In this document: positions 30,846-42,339 of the stretch, piece by piece
How the letters are laid out: the number at the start of each line of letters is the position of its first letter
Numbering within the stretch: the stretch's first letter is position 1
DNA from: Symsagittifera roscoffensis
Lineage: Eukaryota; Xenacoelomorpha; Acoela; Convolutidae
Length of the DNA: 52,000 nt
Assembly: GCF_963678635.1 (NCBI RefSeq)
Contig: NW_026970932.1
Span: 1-52,000, forward strand
Direction of reading: 5' to 3'
The notes under the pieces: model-generated
What the model was told of the DNA's origin: nothing
Seen by the model: the letters and a program-made list of their open reading frames with translations, nothing else
The model's database searches: none
Made by a program: the position numbers and the translations under genes

Positions 30846-31184
30846 TGTTATACCCACGGAAAGTACGTGATGTCGTAGGATACGATTAGAGACGTAAGCT
30901 ATGGTTAATAGAGATAAGAACAGTCTGTTAACAACTTAAATTCAATTGGTAAAGTTATATCTGATTCGAATCTGACCTCGAAATCCTCAGAGAGACAAAG
31001 ACTCATAAACAGCTATTGAATATGGCGTTAGTTTTAATAGGTACCTAATTAGATCAGACATCTATATGGTTAAGCTTTACATATGTACGTACGATTAAGT
31101 ATCATGGTTCAATGTCAAAATAACGTCAATGTTAAATGTTTTAGTTTGCATCAGTTTTTTATGGATATCCGTAATATCCGTTCG
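30846..31184 (-). repeat. 3' LTR of right Ty3/gypsy element (element R)
   Basis: Full-length inverted match to 24359-24695; on the minus strand it begins GAACGG and ends TATAACA. It lies just downstream of the last coding relic of element R (ending 31253), so it is the 3' LTR of that copy. A purine-rich GCGGAGAGAAAAG lies about 50 bases upstream on the element strand and may be the polypurine tract, in which case the LTR edge would be nearer 31235. Confidence 0.72.
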
Positions 31185-31252
31185 AATAACAATCTACCGT
31201 TTGTAATTAGGACATTGTCATCATATGTAGTCTTTTCTCTCCGCTGGATTTT

Positions 31253-33178
31253 TCACGGACTCTTTTTGAGGGCTGTTTGTTTGAGTATCTTTTTGAGGGC
31301 TGTTTGTTTGTTTTTGGGAAGGACTGCCTGCTTGATTTTCGCGCTTATCGTTTGCGTTAGCGTTATATGTTGTCGCTTTTCTGATTGCTTGTACTCGAGC
31401 TTGTGTTTGACATTCTTTCTGGCAACCTTAAAATTTTTTAATGAGGTTTGCGTCAGGCGATGATGAAGTTGTGACGGCTCTATCAATAACGTATCTCGAA
31501 CTAATGGCTCTGCGTCGGGAATGTGCAGGGGGTCAGTGTGGCTTTCCCGTGTCCGATTGTTTTGTTCAAAAAGGCGATTGTTTATCGCATAATTATTGCA
31601 CCTTATCTTGCTACGTGATTTCAGTGGTGATGTCTGTACATATTTTTTCTGGCGCGTTGACTTCATTTCAATACACTCGAAATCGGTCGATGATTCTTGC
31701 ACGTCCATCTGTGGGTTAATTGGATTAGTGTTTGTGTTTTCCGGTTGACATTGAATGTAGAGTCACGCTGCGTACATTGTTGTCGGTGTGCGCGATGTGG
31801 TCGACGATTTGATCAATCGAGATTGCAATTCCGAATTTGTTTGCGAGGGCACTAGTTTTTGATCGTGAGGAGCGTCGGCAATTTGATGGAATGTCTTCCG
31901 GCGTGCGTTTTCTGTCCACCCGTTTGGCCGCCGGCTTTTGTGGCGATGGTGTTTCCCTTTGTAATTCCGAATAGTCAGATGACAATGAGATGAATATTTG
32001 CATTCGAAATGAATTTGTGCATTGTCTCGTCGCGGCATCTTTTCTGGACTGCCTTTTCCTCTTTGACTAGTAGTCCTCAGATTTGTCGTTTTTTTCGCCC
32101 ATTTTTGGATGGTGCTTTTTTTCGAAATGACCGTGATCGGTTTAAGAATTCGTTGTGGCCCTAAAATTTTTCGCTTTAGCGACTGGTGTATGACTTTTTC
32201 GATGTTTTTTGGCGGTGGGCGTTTTGGGCTTGTTGAAGCAGATGGTTTTGCTGAGGTACTATCTGGGGCTGAAGTATATGCTTTCTTTGTAATTGTCGTT
32301 TGTTGGGTGCTTGATCCTGTACTCTGTTTTTTGTTGTCTCCCGCGGCTGAATCACGTGGTTTTGCCCTTGAATCATAAATGTTTATAAGCAACAAAATCC
32401 TTTAGTTGTTCCGGTCTACATTTTTTGTAGACCTTAGGATCCGGTACGAAGGCTAATCCTTCGTGTCTTACTACCCGTGGTTGTTTGCCGTTTTAAAATT
32501 CTACGCGGTTTGAGGCACACTACTAATTACTCATGAGGAGAGTAATTAGTTATTGGCCCGTTTACATTTATTTAAGGTTTTTCGAGCTATCGTACCTGAC
32601 TTCCTTGCCATTTCTTCAATATGATTTCCCAGTTTTCGGTCAACAGTAATTTGGGGTCTCTTAAAACGATCTTTTTAGAAAATTACCTTGGCTCTAGATA
32701 GCTTTTGTTTTTCCTGCGCGGTAAGCCGACGTTTTGGTTTCCTATTTCTGATATCAGCAATGTCAATTTTAGGATTATCGGCTTACCAGATCATATGGTA
32801 TAATTTTTAGTGGAAGGTGCGCACATATTGGGAATTTTGCATCAGTGTACGGTCGAACTCGTCGTTCTCACTTTCAAGACCGGTGGTTGTATCAGTAAAG
32901 CTCAAATTGAGAGCCTGTGCCGCCTGCTTTTTCTTCTTTTTTCCAGCCGTGCGGTAGTCTATGTCCAAGGTGGTTCCCTGACTGCCTGCTTTTGATGTGC
33001 CTTGCATGTGAAATACCGCTGAGTCGTACGTTAATTCGGTCAGGTAGGCTTTTTCTTTGAACACAATATCCAGTTTGTCCTCGCTGTTCTGTTCGCGGTC
33101 CCATATGGCTTCAGCGGGAAGCGCTGGCTTTGTTAAGATATGTTCGTCTAAAAACGCAAAAGTTTTTTGTTTTCCCAT
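31253..33178 (-). pseudogene. C-terminal Pol extension / 3' ORF of element R
   Basis: From 33178: ILTKPALPAEAIWDREQNS and KLDIVFKEKAYLTELTYDS, ending 32807, then a basic stretch (NRKPKRRLTAQEKQKLSRA near 32740), a Ser/Pro/Lys-rich frame 31763-32395 and a last frame 31253-31708. Open pieces follow one another with shifts, suggesting a single 500-600 residue region after integrase. It is rich in Lys, Ser and Pro and probably disordered and nucleic-acid binding. It directly follows integrase C-terminal sequence and precedes the 3' LTR, so it is either the Pol tail or a third ORF. No known domain is recognised. Confidence 0.5.
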
Positions 33179-33229
33179 GAGAGATTAGACGTTTTTGGTG
33201 ATGTGCAGATATTACTTAGAAGTTTGATG

Positions 33230-33340
33230 GGTCAAGGCCGTTGTGTGCCTCAAATGGCGTGATTTTTGTTGTTGGGTCTGGTGTTATACGCATTGTCTTG
33301 ATTAATTCTGCCACATGTGATGCAAAGTTTTACGGTGATG
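33230..33340 (-). pseudogene. pol: Integrase C-terminal core remnant, element R
   Basis: The minus strand reads HVAELIKTMRITPDPTTKI then TPFEAHNGLDPSNF, the typical end of a Ty3 integrase core (PFE-x-H-x-G-x-x-P). The preceding core with its Asp residues is missing, deleted between this and the zinc domain at 33370. Confidence 0.65.
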
Positions 33341-33369
33341 CAAGATTTTCATGACTGACAGTCTGGTTT

Positions 33370-33786
33370 TCAGAGTTCTGAGTTTGCATTCTGAATTAAT
33401 GTTATGATGTCCCTGGGTAGATATGGGTACCATACGTGTTTGGCAGCCTCCAGTATACCGCCCTGACCTAGTTGTGCCAGATGTAGGGTATCTAGTTTGA
33501 TTTGCCTGAATTGTTTGGGGATTATTGTCCGGTCATTGTGCAGTAGTATATTGTCTCGTACTGAAAGTCTGTACCTTGTTAAAGTACGGCCCAAATCGGC
33601 ATTAATATGGTCCCATTTCTGCTGGCGGATCTTTTTGAAAAGGGGCTGAAAATTTCTGTCTCGTTTTGTGGCAGCTGCAAGAAATTGATATCCAACGCCT
33701 TCCATAGATTCTTGAGATTCACTGGTATGTCGTCTTCCTCCATCGTGATTGCATGGCAATCGTCGCTCTGGTCTGGTGTTGAAGTT
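33370..33786 (-). pseudogene. pol: Integrase zinc domain and spacer, element R
   Basis: A 129-codon frame whose end reads LDTLHLAQLGQGGILEAAKH, VWYPYLPRDIITLIQNANSEL, matching HHCC domain spacing (H...H... then hydrophobic WxP). The second zinc His is replaced (LAQ for LAH) and the Cys pair is not reached. It is a single-copy counterpart of the 169-bp tandem units of element L. Confidence 0.65.
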
Positions 33787-34273
33787 TGACAGACTTAGTC
33801 TAATTTTCTCGTTTCTCTTCTGTTGACGGTAAAACTATCCTCCGACTGTATGACTTGATGCGTTACATATCCGAAAAAAAAAGTTTTGAGAGGCGGTTCC
33901 TGAAGGATTTTGTTGAATGTAGCGAATTTTGTAGGCGGGAAGGACAGTGTGGTTTGCTGGCCGCTGTGGCCAATCCTGAAATCTCGTTTGAAACGTGGGA
34001 GCAGCATTCCCGTTTGTAGTTGCCGAATCATATCGTAATTGGTGTATTTGTCAATGATGGTTTCAGTGTTACAATTGTAAATTTTACGGTGAGTTACAAC
34101 CGTAAATTTTCGTGCCGGTCGAGTGGTCCGTTTGGATTTTCGTTCATTTCTATATTAGCCATTCTGGAAATCAAGGCATTAAGTGGAACCGTCTATTAGT
34201 GCAACTACAAACTGTTCATCCCAGTATGCTGAGGGTTGTGGTTTTCCCACCGGATGACGCAAAGTATAGTCGG

Positions 34274-34640
34274 TTAGGCCCATTTTACTGCCGGAAAGTT
34301 ATTTGTTATCAAAGTCAAATGGGAGTTGGCAGTCCTCCTTGTCAACCGACTTCGATTTGTTTTGTTGTTTTTGTGGCTGTTAAGAGCACTCACCTGGTGG
34401 TCTGTAATTAGAGTAAAACGTCTACCATACAAAGAATACTTGATTTGTTCAATGGCCCACACCACGGCTCGTAATTCTATTTCTATTACAGAATATTTAG
34501 TTCCACATGTCTTAAGAAATCGAGAGGCGTAAGCAACCGTAGTCCAGCCCTCTGGTGTTTCTTGTTCAATGGCTGTTCCCATACCTTCACGGCTTGCATC
34601 ACATACACTTCGAGGTTCGCGGTTGCGATTTATCAATTTT
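34274..34640 (-). pseudogene. pol: RNase H of element R
   Basis: Reads SVCDASREGMGTAI, then KYSVIEIELRAVVWAIEQIKY and RRFTLITDHQVSAL: all three acidic landmarks (Asp, Glu, Asp) are kept. It is truncated at the N-terminal side relative to element L by a frameshift near 34640. Confidence 0.8.
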
Positions 34641-34837
34641 CGGTGACGTTTTGAACTGCGGTTAGGATGTTTTTGAATTCACGCTCGTGTTTTTCTGCCT
34701 ATACGAAGTGAATTTACTAGCCGTAGATAAAAAAAGGTTTAGGGGCATAAGTGGGCGTGGTTTGGTATAAAGTATTTAAGGTGGTGGACTGAACGCAAGA
34801 AACTTTTGAGTTTTTTGAGGTTTATGTTAATGAAGTT

Positions 34838-35600
34838 TTATGTCGCCTCGGTTTTTTCCTGCATTGGTATTGTGCCGAGTTCAATTATCACGAAACCCAG
34901 CCACTCTACTTCTTTGCTTCCAGATTTAAACTTATTTACTAAGATGGCTATCTTTTCTTCATCTAACTCATCCATAACTCGTTTTAACTTTTCGATATGT
35001 TGATCTTTTGTTCCGTGGGATATAATCAAAATGTTTTCGAGAAAAGCAAATGTGTCTTTCTCGTTATTTAATGTTAGATCGATAGCCTTCTGGAACTCTG
35101 CGAGCATATTCGTAAGCCCGTAGAAACCAGTTTGAAACTGATGTGTTCCGTTCGCTTGGCCTGCTATCATGCTAAAGTTACACTAATTTCTTGTTGTATC
35201 GTCCAATTTTGTTTGACTGTATGCATAGCGGAGGTCAATTGTCGAGAAGAATGTGGTACCGTGTTTGTGATTATCGTCTTGCGCTAATTGGGCTGCATTG
35301 TCGAGAAGCACGTCAAAATTAGGCATCTGATATTTATTCTTATGAATTGCCTTGTTTATTTAAATCGAATCCATTTCCAGTTTGATTAATTGATCTCTCT
35401 TCAATGTTATTACTCTTGAGCTAATAAACTGTTTATCACTGCTGCTTTCAGGTTTTACAAAAAGACCTTGGTGAATTAGGGATCTTATTTCTTGTTCGAT
35501 TTTTTCTTAATATGAATCGGGGTTATCCGTCCTTTTTGTTGTAGGGCTTTGAAATTGCTCGAAAAGTTTGTGTGCACCATGCGGTTGTTTTGAATATCCT
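34838..35600 (-). pseudogene. pol: Reverse transcriptase of element R, catalytic DD lost
   Basis: Upstream relics read HQGLFVKPESSSDKQFISS and FFSTIDLRYAYSQTKLDD (first catalytic Asp present). The 34838-35170 frame has HQFQTGFYGLTNMLAEFQKA and DTFAFLENILIISHGTKDQH. The Y/F-x-D-D position reads FLEN (35033-35038), so both catalytic Asp are replaced. The frame ends with VEWLGFVI, the usual F/W-LG motif. Confidence 0.78.
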
Positions 35601-35643
35601 TTTGGTGTGCACAGTCCTGGATATGTTGATTCGACCCAATTGG

Positions 35644-36702
35644 TTATGCGCCTGACTGTTCGTTCTCTGATAGAAAAATCATTAATTTACCAGCTGGTTT
35701 TTCCTGCAATAGGTGGATGCCGATGAGTAGTAGCAGATTTTGTCCCAGGATTTTCGCTCGCTTATCGTCTACCATAATGAAGGAAACATTTTCGACCGCC
35801 CAACCTCCCGATTCAATTGGAGTAACTATCCTGCCGATTGAAGGTATCTTGTAGCCATTGTAGCACACTATTCTGTTTGGCTCGTCGTTTTTTCCCATTT
35901 GAGGTCGTTTTGCCTGTTTTACAGTGTAATGCAGTATGGCTGTTTTGTTGTTGACCAATGATTTTGGTGACCCTGTATCGGCAATGAAAACAAGGAGAAC
36001 AATGTTGAAATCGTCTGCCCTTATTTGGTCTACCTGCCGATCTTGGAAATTCAACGCATTTATGCTTGTGTCATCCAGGTGGAGTAAATCCTATCATGGA
36101 ATAACGTCTCCTGCCTTGAGTGGTTCACTTAGGTTGCCATGTCGGTTCCTGAATTGACTCTTCCGGATCTTGCTCTTCTGTACTAGCATTGCAAAGCATG
36201 GCATGGTGTTTTTGCGTTTGGTACATTTGTTGCAAATTTTTCCCTTTGCAGTACGTTGGTGGATGTGACCAGGTCCTAACGGATTTCCGAATTTATAGCA
36301 AGATTGTTTATGATCGGTTCCCTGACGTTGACTATTACCTCGTTGTGATTGAGGGCGGCCCCTGTTTCCCCTTTGATTATTGCAGTTTTGCTTTCCCCTC
36401 CTTTGTATGAATCCAACAGGCTCGGCTTTTATTCCCGTTTGCTGGGAAGACGATGCGGATGTTCCTTGCTTACGTATTTGGAATGGATTCTCAAGGCCTT
36501 TTTCTCTACGTATCGCCTATTCAAACGTTTGCTCGGTTATCTTTGCTTCTGCCAAGATGTCTTTTTGTAACTCATCATTCGTCATATTTTCTGTAAAGAG
36601 GTCCCTTATTGTTTGTGTCTCCAGAGTGTTATCGTTGCCGTTTGGACATTTGAAGTTTCCTTTTATCACAATTTCCGTGAGGCCACAGTAGAATTGTTCC
36701 AA
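35644..36702 (-). pseudogene. Late Gag and protease of element R
   Basis: 36517-36702 carries LFTENMTNDELQKDILAEA of Gag. Through stops follows the basic RRGKQNCNNQRGNRGRP region, then CYKFGNPLGPGHIHQRTAKG and ICNKC (zinc-binding), then the open protease frame 35644-36054 with VFIADTGSPKSLVN (DTG at 35971-35979), YNGYKIPSIGRIV and LLIGIHLLQEK. The protease frame here is intact, unlike in the left arm. Confidence 0.72.
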
Positions 36703-36739
36703 AGCTTCTGTTTTTGTTTGTTTTTCTTGTGAACACTTG

Positions 36740-37160
36740 AAGAATGTTTTCCTTGAAGAAAAGCTGGACTACGCTATTGACACAAAAAGTCAAATTTTGC
36801 TTCAATTTTTTTTTCGTAAATTTTATATTCGAGGACGAAAAAAAAATTGCAATCGAAAAAAATATTAAAAAATGTATACACCAAACTTGTAATTTTTCTG
36901 TGGAAAAACGCATATAATACATTTTTTATATTAAAATTGTACGATAAGCATTTTTTGTTCATTAAAAGTTTTTGATACCTTTACTGTTCTCTTGTAACCA
37001 AAACTGTTTTAAACCAAATAAAGATAAACTTTCGAAAAAAACTTTTGATTGAAAAAATAATTGTCACACAATCTTCTTCGGTAGATTAGCCTTTTTTGCT
37101 TAGACTCTATCTATGAAAATGTATGATAGGCAATTCTCTTGAATATACGTCAACCCTGGC
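36740..37160. mobile_element. Right-arm remnant of the CCCGGGTTGACC-type element
   Basis: Inverted counterpart of 22452-22810, including CGTCAACCCTGGC at 37149-37160 and the GACACAAAAAGTCAAATTTTGC block near 36780. It is cut off by the junction with element R at about 36725. Confidence 0.55.
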
Positions 37161-39309
37161 ACCTGAAAAATACGGAGCACACTCAATACCCCCGAGTCAA
37201 CGTATTCCTTCAATTTTCTAGAAAAAAGGCCGTATTTTTCGATAATAATGACCAAAATTTAGGTTTTTTTTGCTCGCTGAGCGTGGTTCGCCTTCAAAAT
37301 TTTTATAATTTGGCGTCGCATGTGCATTCATAAAACTTGAGAAATTGTTTTATCGTTAGGCAGCCAGAAGTGGCAATTGCAAAACAGTAACAAAAGGTGA
37401 CTCTGAAGTATCCTATATTTAAAAATTATACGGCTTCGGCTGCCCTGTGCTTCTCGGTATGTTTTTCACCAGTAGCATTAAAAGGGTCATCTGAACGTCA
37501 ATAAGAGAATCAGCTCTAATTTCATTTATTTGCGCGAAAACAGTTAAGGAATTATCTAACTCGATTTTTGGGTTCTGGGAGGAAAAAGTTAACAATTTTT
37601 TCAGTGGGTCCTTGTGATTTTTTGAGTCCCAGCGCCAATCGGGCTTTAGCTTAAATTACGTGAAAGAAATAAAAAAGTAAATGACAAAGAAGTAAACAAC
37701 TACAAATGACGCGACTGGACTAAAATTTGCAAAAGATGACCACAATTTTGACAGTTTCTGGAATGTGGGGAAATAAGAAAAACGCCCCATGCTTAGACAT
37801 GCTACATGCTGGAACCACAGTTATTGTTATTGATTATTGTTTAGGAGGAATGCCAACAAGTTATCATGGAATACCATTTCAGCTAAAAAAGAACTCAATT
37901 TAAAAACAGACGTGCTAGAAATCGTGTACAGTTTTTTAAAATAGTTTTTCTTTCAACACTTGACTTAATAAAAGGTTCTCAAGTGAGCCGAGGTACAACA
38001 ATGCCGAAAAGGATAAAAAGTAAACTCAGAAACCTCAAAATAAAAAAAAGTGTGTAATTTCCAGCGAGTTGATTGAGCAAGTGACTCATAAAATGCATAA
38101 AGTAGTCTAATTGATAATTTGAGCCCAAAAATTTTACTTGTTTTGAATTTTCAAAATCATTTTTCGAGAAAAACTATTGTCAAGTAAAAAAAAATTTTCT
38201 AAATTTTCAAATACGCTGAATTTTCAGCCTTTCTTTTAGATATTTTTATCACTCCACGACATAATCACGATATAATTTGGAATAAAAATATCACCTTTTT
38301 TAAATTTTTTGATTTTTGAATAGTATGCTTGCACTATTCTAAGAGCGGTAGATATCTAATACATGATCATTAAAACTAATCAATTTTTGATACCTTTTAT
38401 ACAAGAAATAGTTATTCGCGCTAGTTTATCCCGCACTCTCAGTAGTTTCAAAAAGACTTGAGGGAATTTAAATAGAGATATCAATTCCGATATCAATTCA
38501 AATTTTAACACTTTTTACTTGGTATATTTAGTCAGTTCATAAATTGTAGTTTATCACGAATTAACTTCAATGGACGTCGGAATAATCAGGAATTTGCCTT
38601 GACATAGGATCGTTCTTTTTTTTCGATGTTCCAAGAAGGTGGTTGAGTATTTGCCCTCGGTGGTTTTTTTAGACCTTTTTTCACTTTTCATTGAGTCATT
38701 TTTGAAAAAAAGTTTTCTTCGATCCGTAAAGTAGTCTTATCCTGAGCTCAAAGTTTAAAAATAGCTCACCTGTGTTCTTTGTTTGATAAGCTAAAGGGGT
38801 TTAAATTATGCAATATTACTTAGTAGTTTGAATAGCTCGTGGATGGATGAGTTCACAAAAAAAGTTTTTGCTCTCATTTTTTTCTAATCTGAATTGAGAC
38901 ATGCTAAATTGCGTTTGTAATAATTTACTGGTAAAATGTTTTTTGTTTTTGTGTAGCGTGTTGGGATTTTTTTTCAAAAAAATTGTTCAACATTTTGAAA
39001 TTGTTTTCTTTGTTGAAAAATTGTCATCCGTTTATTTCTAGAGCGATTACTACAACATAAATCTCAATAGGCAGTCGGGACGTTCAGGGAATCACTCTGA
39101 TATGAGCAGCCTTGTTAGTTTTCTTGCGCGAATTATATTACGCGTAATGAATTATCCCTTGCCAATAATGGTTCCAAACTGAATTGAGGCAAACTAATAG
39201 GTCATTTTCATTTGACTCAAGTTTTAGCACTTAATATTTGATCTTGAATTCCCGAAAACAATTTTGATCTATTTCACCAATAATCGAGACCAGTGGTAGG
39301 GCAGCCTGA
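37161..39309. other. Outer right palindrome arm, noncoding
   Basis: Matches 22450-19705 inverted with several indels. Bases 37715-38225 are right-arm-specific. No gene on either strand. Confidence 0.6.
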
Positions 39310-39439
39310 AAAATTTTGAAAAAGGCTTAGTAAGGCCAACTTTTTTAAAAAGTTTTTACAGAAAAGTTTTTTTATGAAAAAAAAACATTTGAAGAAGTTT
39401 CAAAAACAATAATTGATGATTGGGCGGTAAAATCTAAAG

Positions 39440-41160
39440 TTGAGGACCAATCTTTGCTGGATGATGCCGAATTTTTGCTATCTCTGTGTTGTTTAATTAT
39501 TTTCGTTGGTTTTTCTGACGTCTCCTCCGTCTGGAATCTCAATCTCCTTGTTGATGTGTGGTTTTCATCCAGTTTCCTTGCCACTCGGTTTCGCTTTCAT
39601 TCGGCGCTGATTGGCAAGCGCCATCCATATATAACAATAATTAGCATGTGTCAATTCAGTATAGGTCAAAACATTACAAAACTTCAGTGAAAAAAATGAG
39701 TTTTTTTTCTGTAAAAACATCCCTCATGCAATTCTTAAGCCGCTTTAATTTAGAACACAAAAACCACAGCTAAAAAAATTCAAACTCGACTAGCTCTCAA
39801 AATAACAGTACCTCTTGAATGATGTTTTAAAATTCTCTCAAAAATGGCTCGTTAAAAAATCTGAAAAAGTCTTTAAAAAACCAACCTCGAGTTACCGTGG
39901 AAAAAAATTCTACTTGTTTTATTTTGCTATGATTTGGATGTTCTTCTGTTTTGAAAATTGATTGACAGTTTAACTTTAATTGACGTTTTAACTACAAGCT
40001 AAAGTGGACAGTTTAGCAGTAACAAAATGTAACCGCATCAAAAAACGAGAAGCATTCAAGAGTGCCTAAATTTAACGGCAATGTCTTTGTCATACCGTTT
40101 GGTATGATATAACGATATTACCGAGTCCGAAAGGAATGGTAACCTAGAATCATTACTTCGGAACTCAAATAAGAACATCTAGTTCGTGAGTTTTTTAATC
40201 AACGTCTGCAACTAGCAACGTTATAATATCATTAAGCGTACAAGGTCAACCGACCAACCCTAACCACTCAACGCTGTGATGTTATTTAAGGATGGCGTTT
40301 GCCAATCAGCACCGAATGAAAATTTCCCTGGAAAAATTTTCAATTTCAGAGTTTTGAATTCCCGTAGGACTAGAGTTTATAGAACCCTTGCGGGACTGTT
40401 TTGAGTTTCTGAGTCCCCGTGTCATTTTTTTTTCGCGTTTTTCTACGACGTCATGTCTTCTTTCGTAGTGCTTGGTGCTCCTTCATCGTTTTCTTTCTGA
40501 TGTTGCTCCTCGTGTTCTTCCAGGATATCTGCTTCTTCCTGTCTTGTTCTTTGATCTTCGACATTTTGATTCTGTAAGTTTTTAACGAAAAAAAAACTAC
40601 TTTTAGTTTTTTTCTGTGTTTTTTTTTGGGCTTCCCATAGGTGAAACTAAGTAGATGGTATCGGTTGGTTTTTCCGTTGATTTTGGCTTTGTTGTTTCAA
40701 AGAATTTCATGCTTGCCTTGTAGTCTGTGAATTTTTCCTGGATTCCCATTTCTGAAATTAGGCTTTTAAAGATAAGCTGTTTCTCTGGAGTCGCATCCGT
40801 TGTTGACTCTGTTGAAAATTTTTTTTTTTGACAATTTTGATTTGTGTGTCCTCAATTGTATAATTTGAATCGAATTCCCAAGTGCTTCGGATAATGTTGA
40901 ATGTCTATTTCGGGTTGATTTTTACGTTTGTTTTATAGTTTTTATTAGTTCTGGTATTTTCTTTTTGTTTATTCGTTTCATTGATGGGCGGTACTCGCTG
41001 GATGATGCCGATTTTTTTGCTATCTGTTTGTTGTTTAGTTTTTTTTGTTGGTTTTTCTGACGTCTTCTCCGTCTGGAATCTCAATCCCCTTGTTGATGTC
41101 ATTTGTGGTTTTCCCCCAGTTTTCTTGCCACTCGGTTTCGCTTTCCTGTTTTTCGACCTC
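39440..41160 (+). repeat. Direct duplication of a retroelement fragment (39440-39600 and 40980-41160)
   Basis: Both copies carry GGATGATGCCGA, GTTGGTTTTTCTGACGTCT, CCGTCTGGAATCTCAA and TTGCCACTCGGTTTCGCTTTC. On the minus strand they encode the same basic peptide (LRFQTEETSEKPTK / LRFQTEKTSEKPTK). The first copy is a detached piece of the element at 40430-42470. Confidence 0.75.
39596..40322. mobile_element. Possible DNA element with ~32-bp inverted ends
   Basis: TTTCATTCGGCGCTGATTGG... at 39596 is matched by the inverse CCAATCAGCACCGAATGAAA ending at 40322, about 32 bp with few mismatches. The left end abuts the duplicated retroelement fragment exactly. The interior includes a member of the dispersed CCGAGC-type repeat (39720-39900) and no gene. 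No clear target duplication is visible. Confidence 0.5.
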
Positions 41161-41660
41161 TCATGTTGTTGTTGTGTATTCTTTTGTTTCTCTTTCCTGG
41201 AAGTTTTTTAGGCAATCTTGAAGTCTCTTCGTTGAAAATTGGTTGTTGTGGCGCGTTTGGTCCTAAAATGTCTAAAAAGCGCAAACAAGGTCCTGTTCTC
41301 CGGGCGGGTTTGTATGCAACAAAGTCTTATAAGCGTGAAGGCCTGCATCGGATTACGGATGAAAGCAGAACTAGTCTTCCTTAACAATCTCGGTTGTTTT
41401 CTTTGTGTTTTCACCCATGCTGTGTGAGGTCTGTAAGTTAGATTTTTGCTGTTTACTGTTTTGTACTTTTGTTCGAATATTTTTGGATCTTTTTATTGTT
41501 TTCCTTGCTATTTTATTGTTTTCCTTGCTGCATGTTCTCTTCGTTTTTTGACATTTTCGTCTATTTGTTCTTGAATTCCCTTGTTTCTTAGGTTCAAATT
41601 TTTCTTTCCTCTTTGCTATTGCTTCTATAATAGCTATTGCTTGTCTAGCTTTCACACCTG
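40600..41660 (-). pseudogene. Basic Pol-tail region of the third element
   Basis: Frames at 41371-41655, 41099-41414 and 40905-41102 are Lys/Arg/Thr-rich (for example RKTIKRSKNIRTKVQ and RLPKKLPGKRNKRI). Further down SEMGIQEKFTDYKASMKFF and DTIYLVSPMGSPKK are readable. The region follows integrase and looks disordered and basic, like the tail of element R, with no known domain. Confidence 0.4.
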
Positions 41661-41799
41661 TATTTTTGGCTTGCTGTTTTGAGAGGTTTGTAGGTGTAGT
41701 AGGTGTAGGTTACGGTATCTTTTCCGGTCGTCTTTCCATAGTCACTTCGTCTTCTGATTAATTCTGGAGGTCATGCATGTAGGTCATGCAGTGGTGGAT

Positions 41800-42310
41800 G
41801 AATCAAGTTTTGACTTAAAATAACCTAAACATCGGTGAACAATTTGTTGCTATATTAGAATATGGTGTGTTTGGTTTTTATAATTTCTATGACATCCGAG
41901 GCTAATTTACACGGTGTTTTATTTTCGTCAATTCTCTGGAGCGTTTGTATCAATTTTTCTACTACTCTATTGATCTATGGTTTTCAACAAGTGCAAAAAT
42001 GTAGCTTTATGTTGTTTGATTTGCAAAAAAATGAAAATTCTTAGCTCGAAACGTTTGTGATTGGTCGCATCTTAGTTTGCGTGGTACCCCCTGGTTTCAA
42101 ATGAACCGTTGCATGATTTTTATCGCAATATCTGCTGTTGTGTTATTTACTACCTTATCCCTAGGAAAATTTGACCATTTATCGATAGCAACAAGAGTGT
42201 ACGCATCTCTATTTAGTTTGTCTGAGAGGGGTGACGCGAAATCTAGTTGTACTTCTTCATTAGGTTCAACGTCTGGTTTTATTTGGAATGAGTGTTGCTT
42301 TCCTATAACT
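41800..42310 (-). pseudogene. pol: Integrase core of the third element
   Basis: The minus strand reads EEVQLDFASPLSDKLNRDAY (first catalytic Asp), TLVAIDKWSNFPRDKVVN, then after a stop NQGVPRKLRCDQSQTFRAK (second catalytic Asp). Further on comes KLIQTLQRIDENKTPCK, the region after the Glu; the Glu-bearing segment is spoiled by stops. This is clear Ty3-type integrase, but dead. Confidence 0.75.
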
Positions 42311-42339
42311 AGCTACTCATAACAGTTATCAACTCCGAT

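Larger units (their letters stand above)
30846..36725 (-). mobile_element. Right Ty3/gypsy element relic (element R)
   Basis: Minus-strand order: late gag, protease, RT, RNase H, integrase zinc domain, integrase C-terminal sequence, long Pol tail, 3' LTR. The 5' LTR and early gag are missing: similarity to element L breaks near 36725 and joins flank corresponding to about 22800 on the left. The integrase core is deleted near 33350. Confidence 0.8.
19705..39309. repeat. Giant imperfect palindrome (about 19.6 kb)
   Basis: Sequence from 19705 inward reappears inverted from 39309 inward. Examples: TCAGGCTGC at 19705 against GCAGCCTGA at 39301-39309; the ACGCGTAATATAA/TTATATTACGCGT blocks near 19884 and 39130; GTTGACGTATATTCA near 22459 against 37145; the Gag-Pol blocks 25200-28400 against 36725-33370; MITEs 29744 and 30238; and inner arms 29696-30022 against 30146-30435. 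The axis lies near 30065. The arms differ by many substitutions and by arm-specific indels, for example about 600 bp at 20100-20700 only on the left, and the 5' LTR plus early gag only on the left. Confidence 0.82.
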
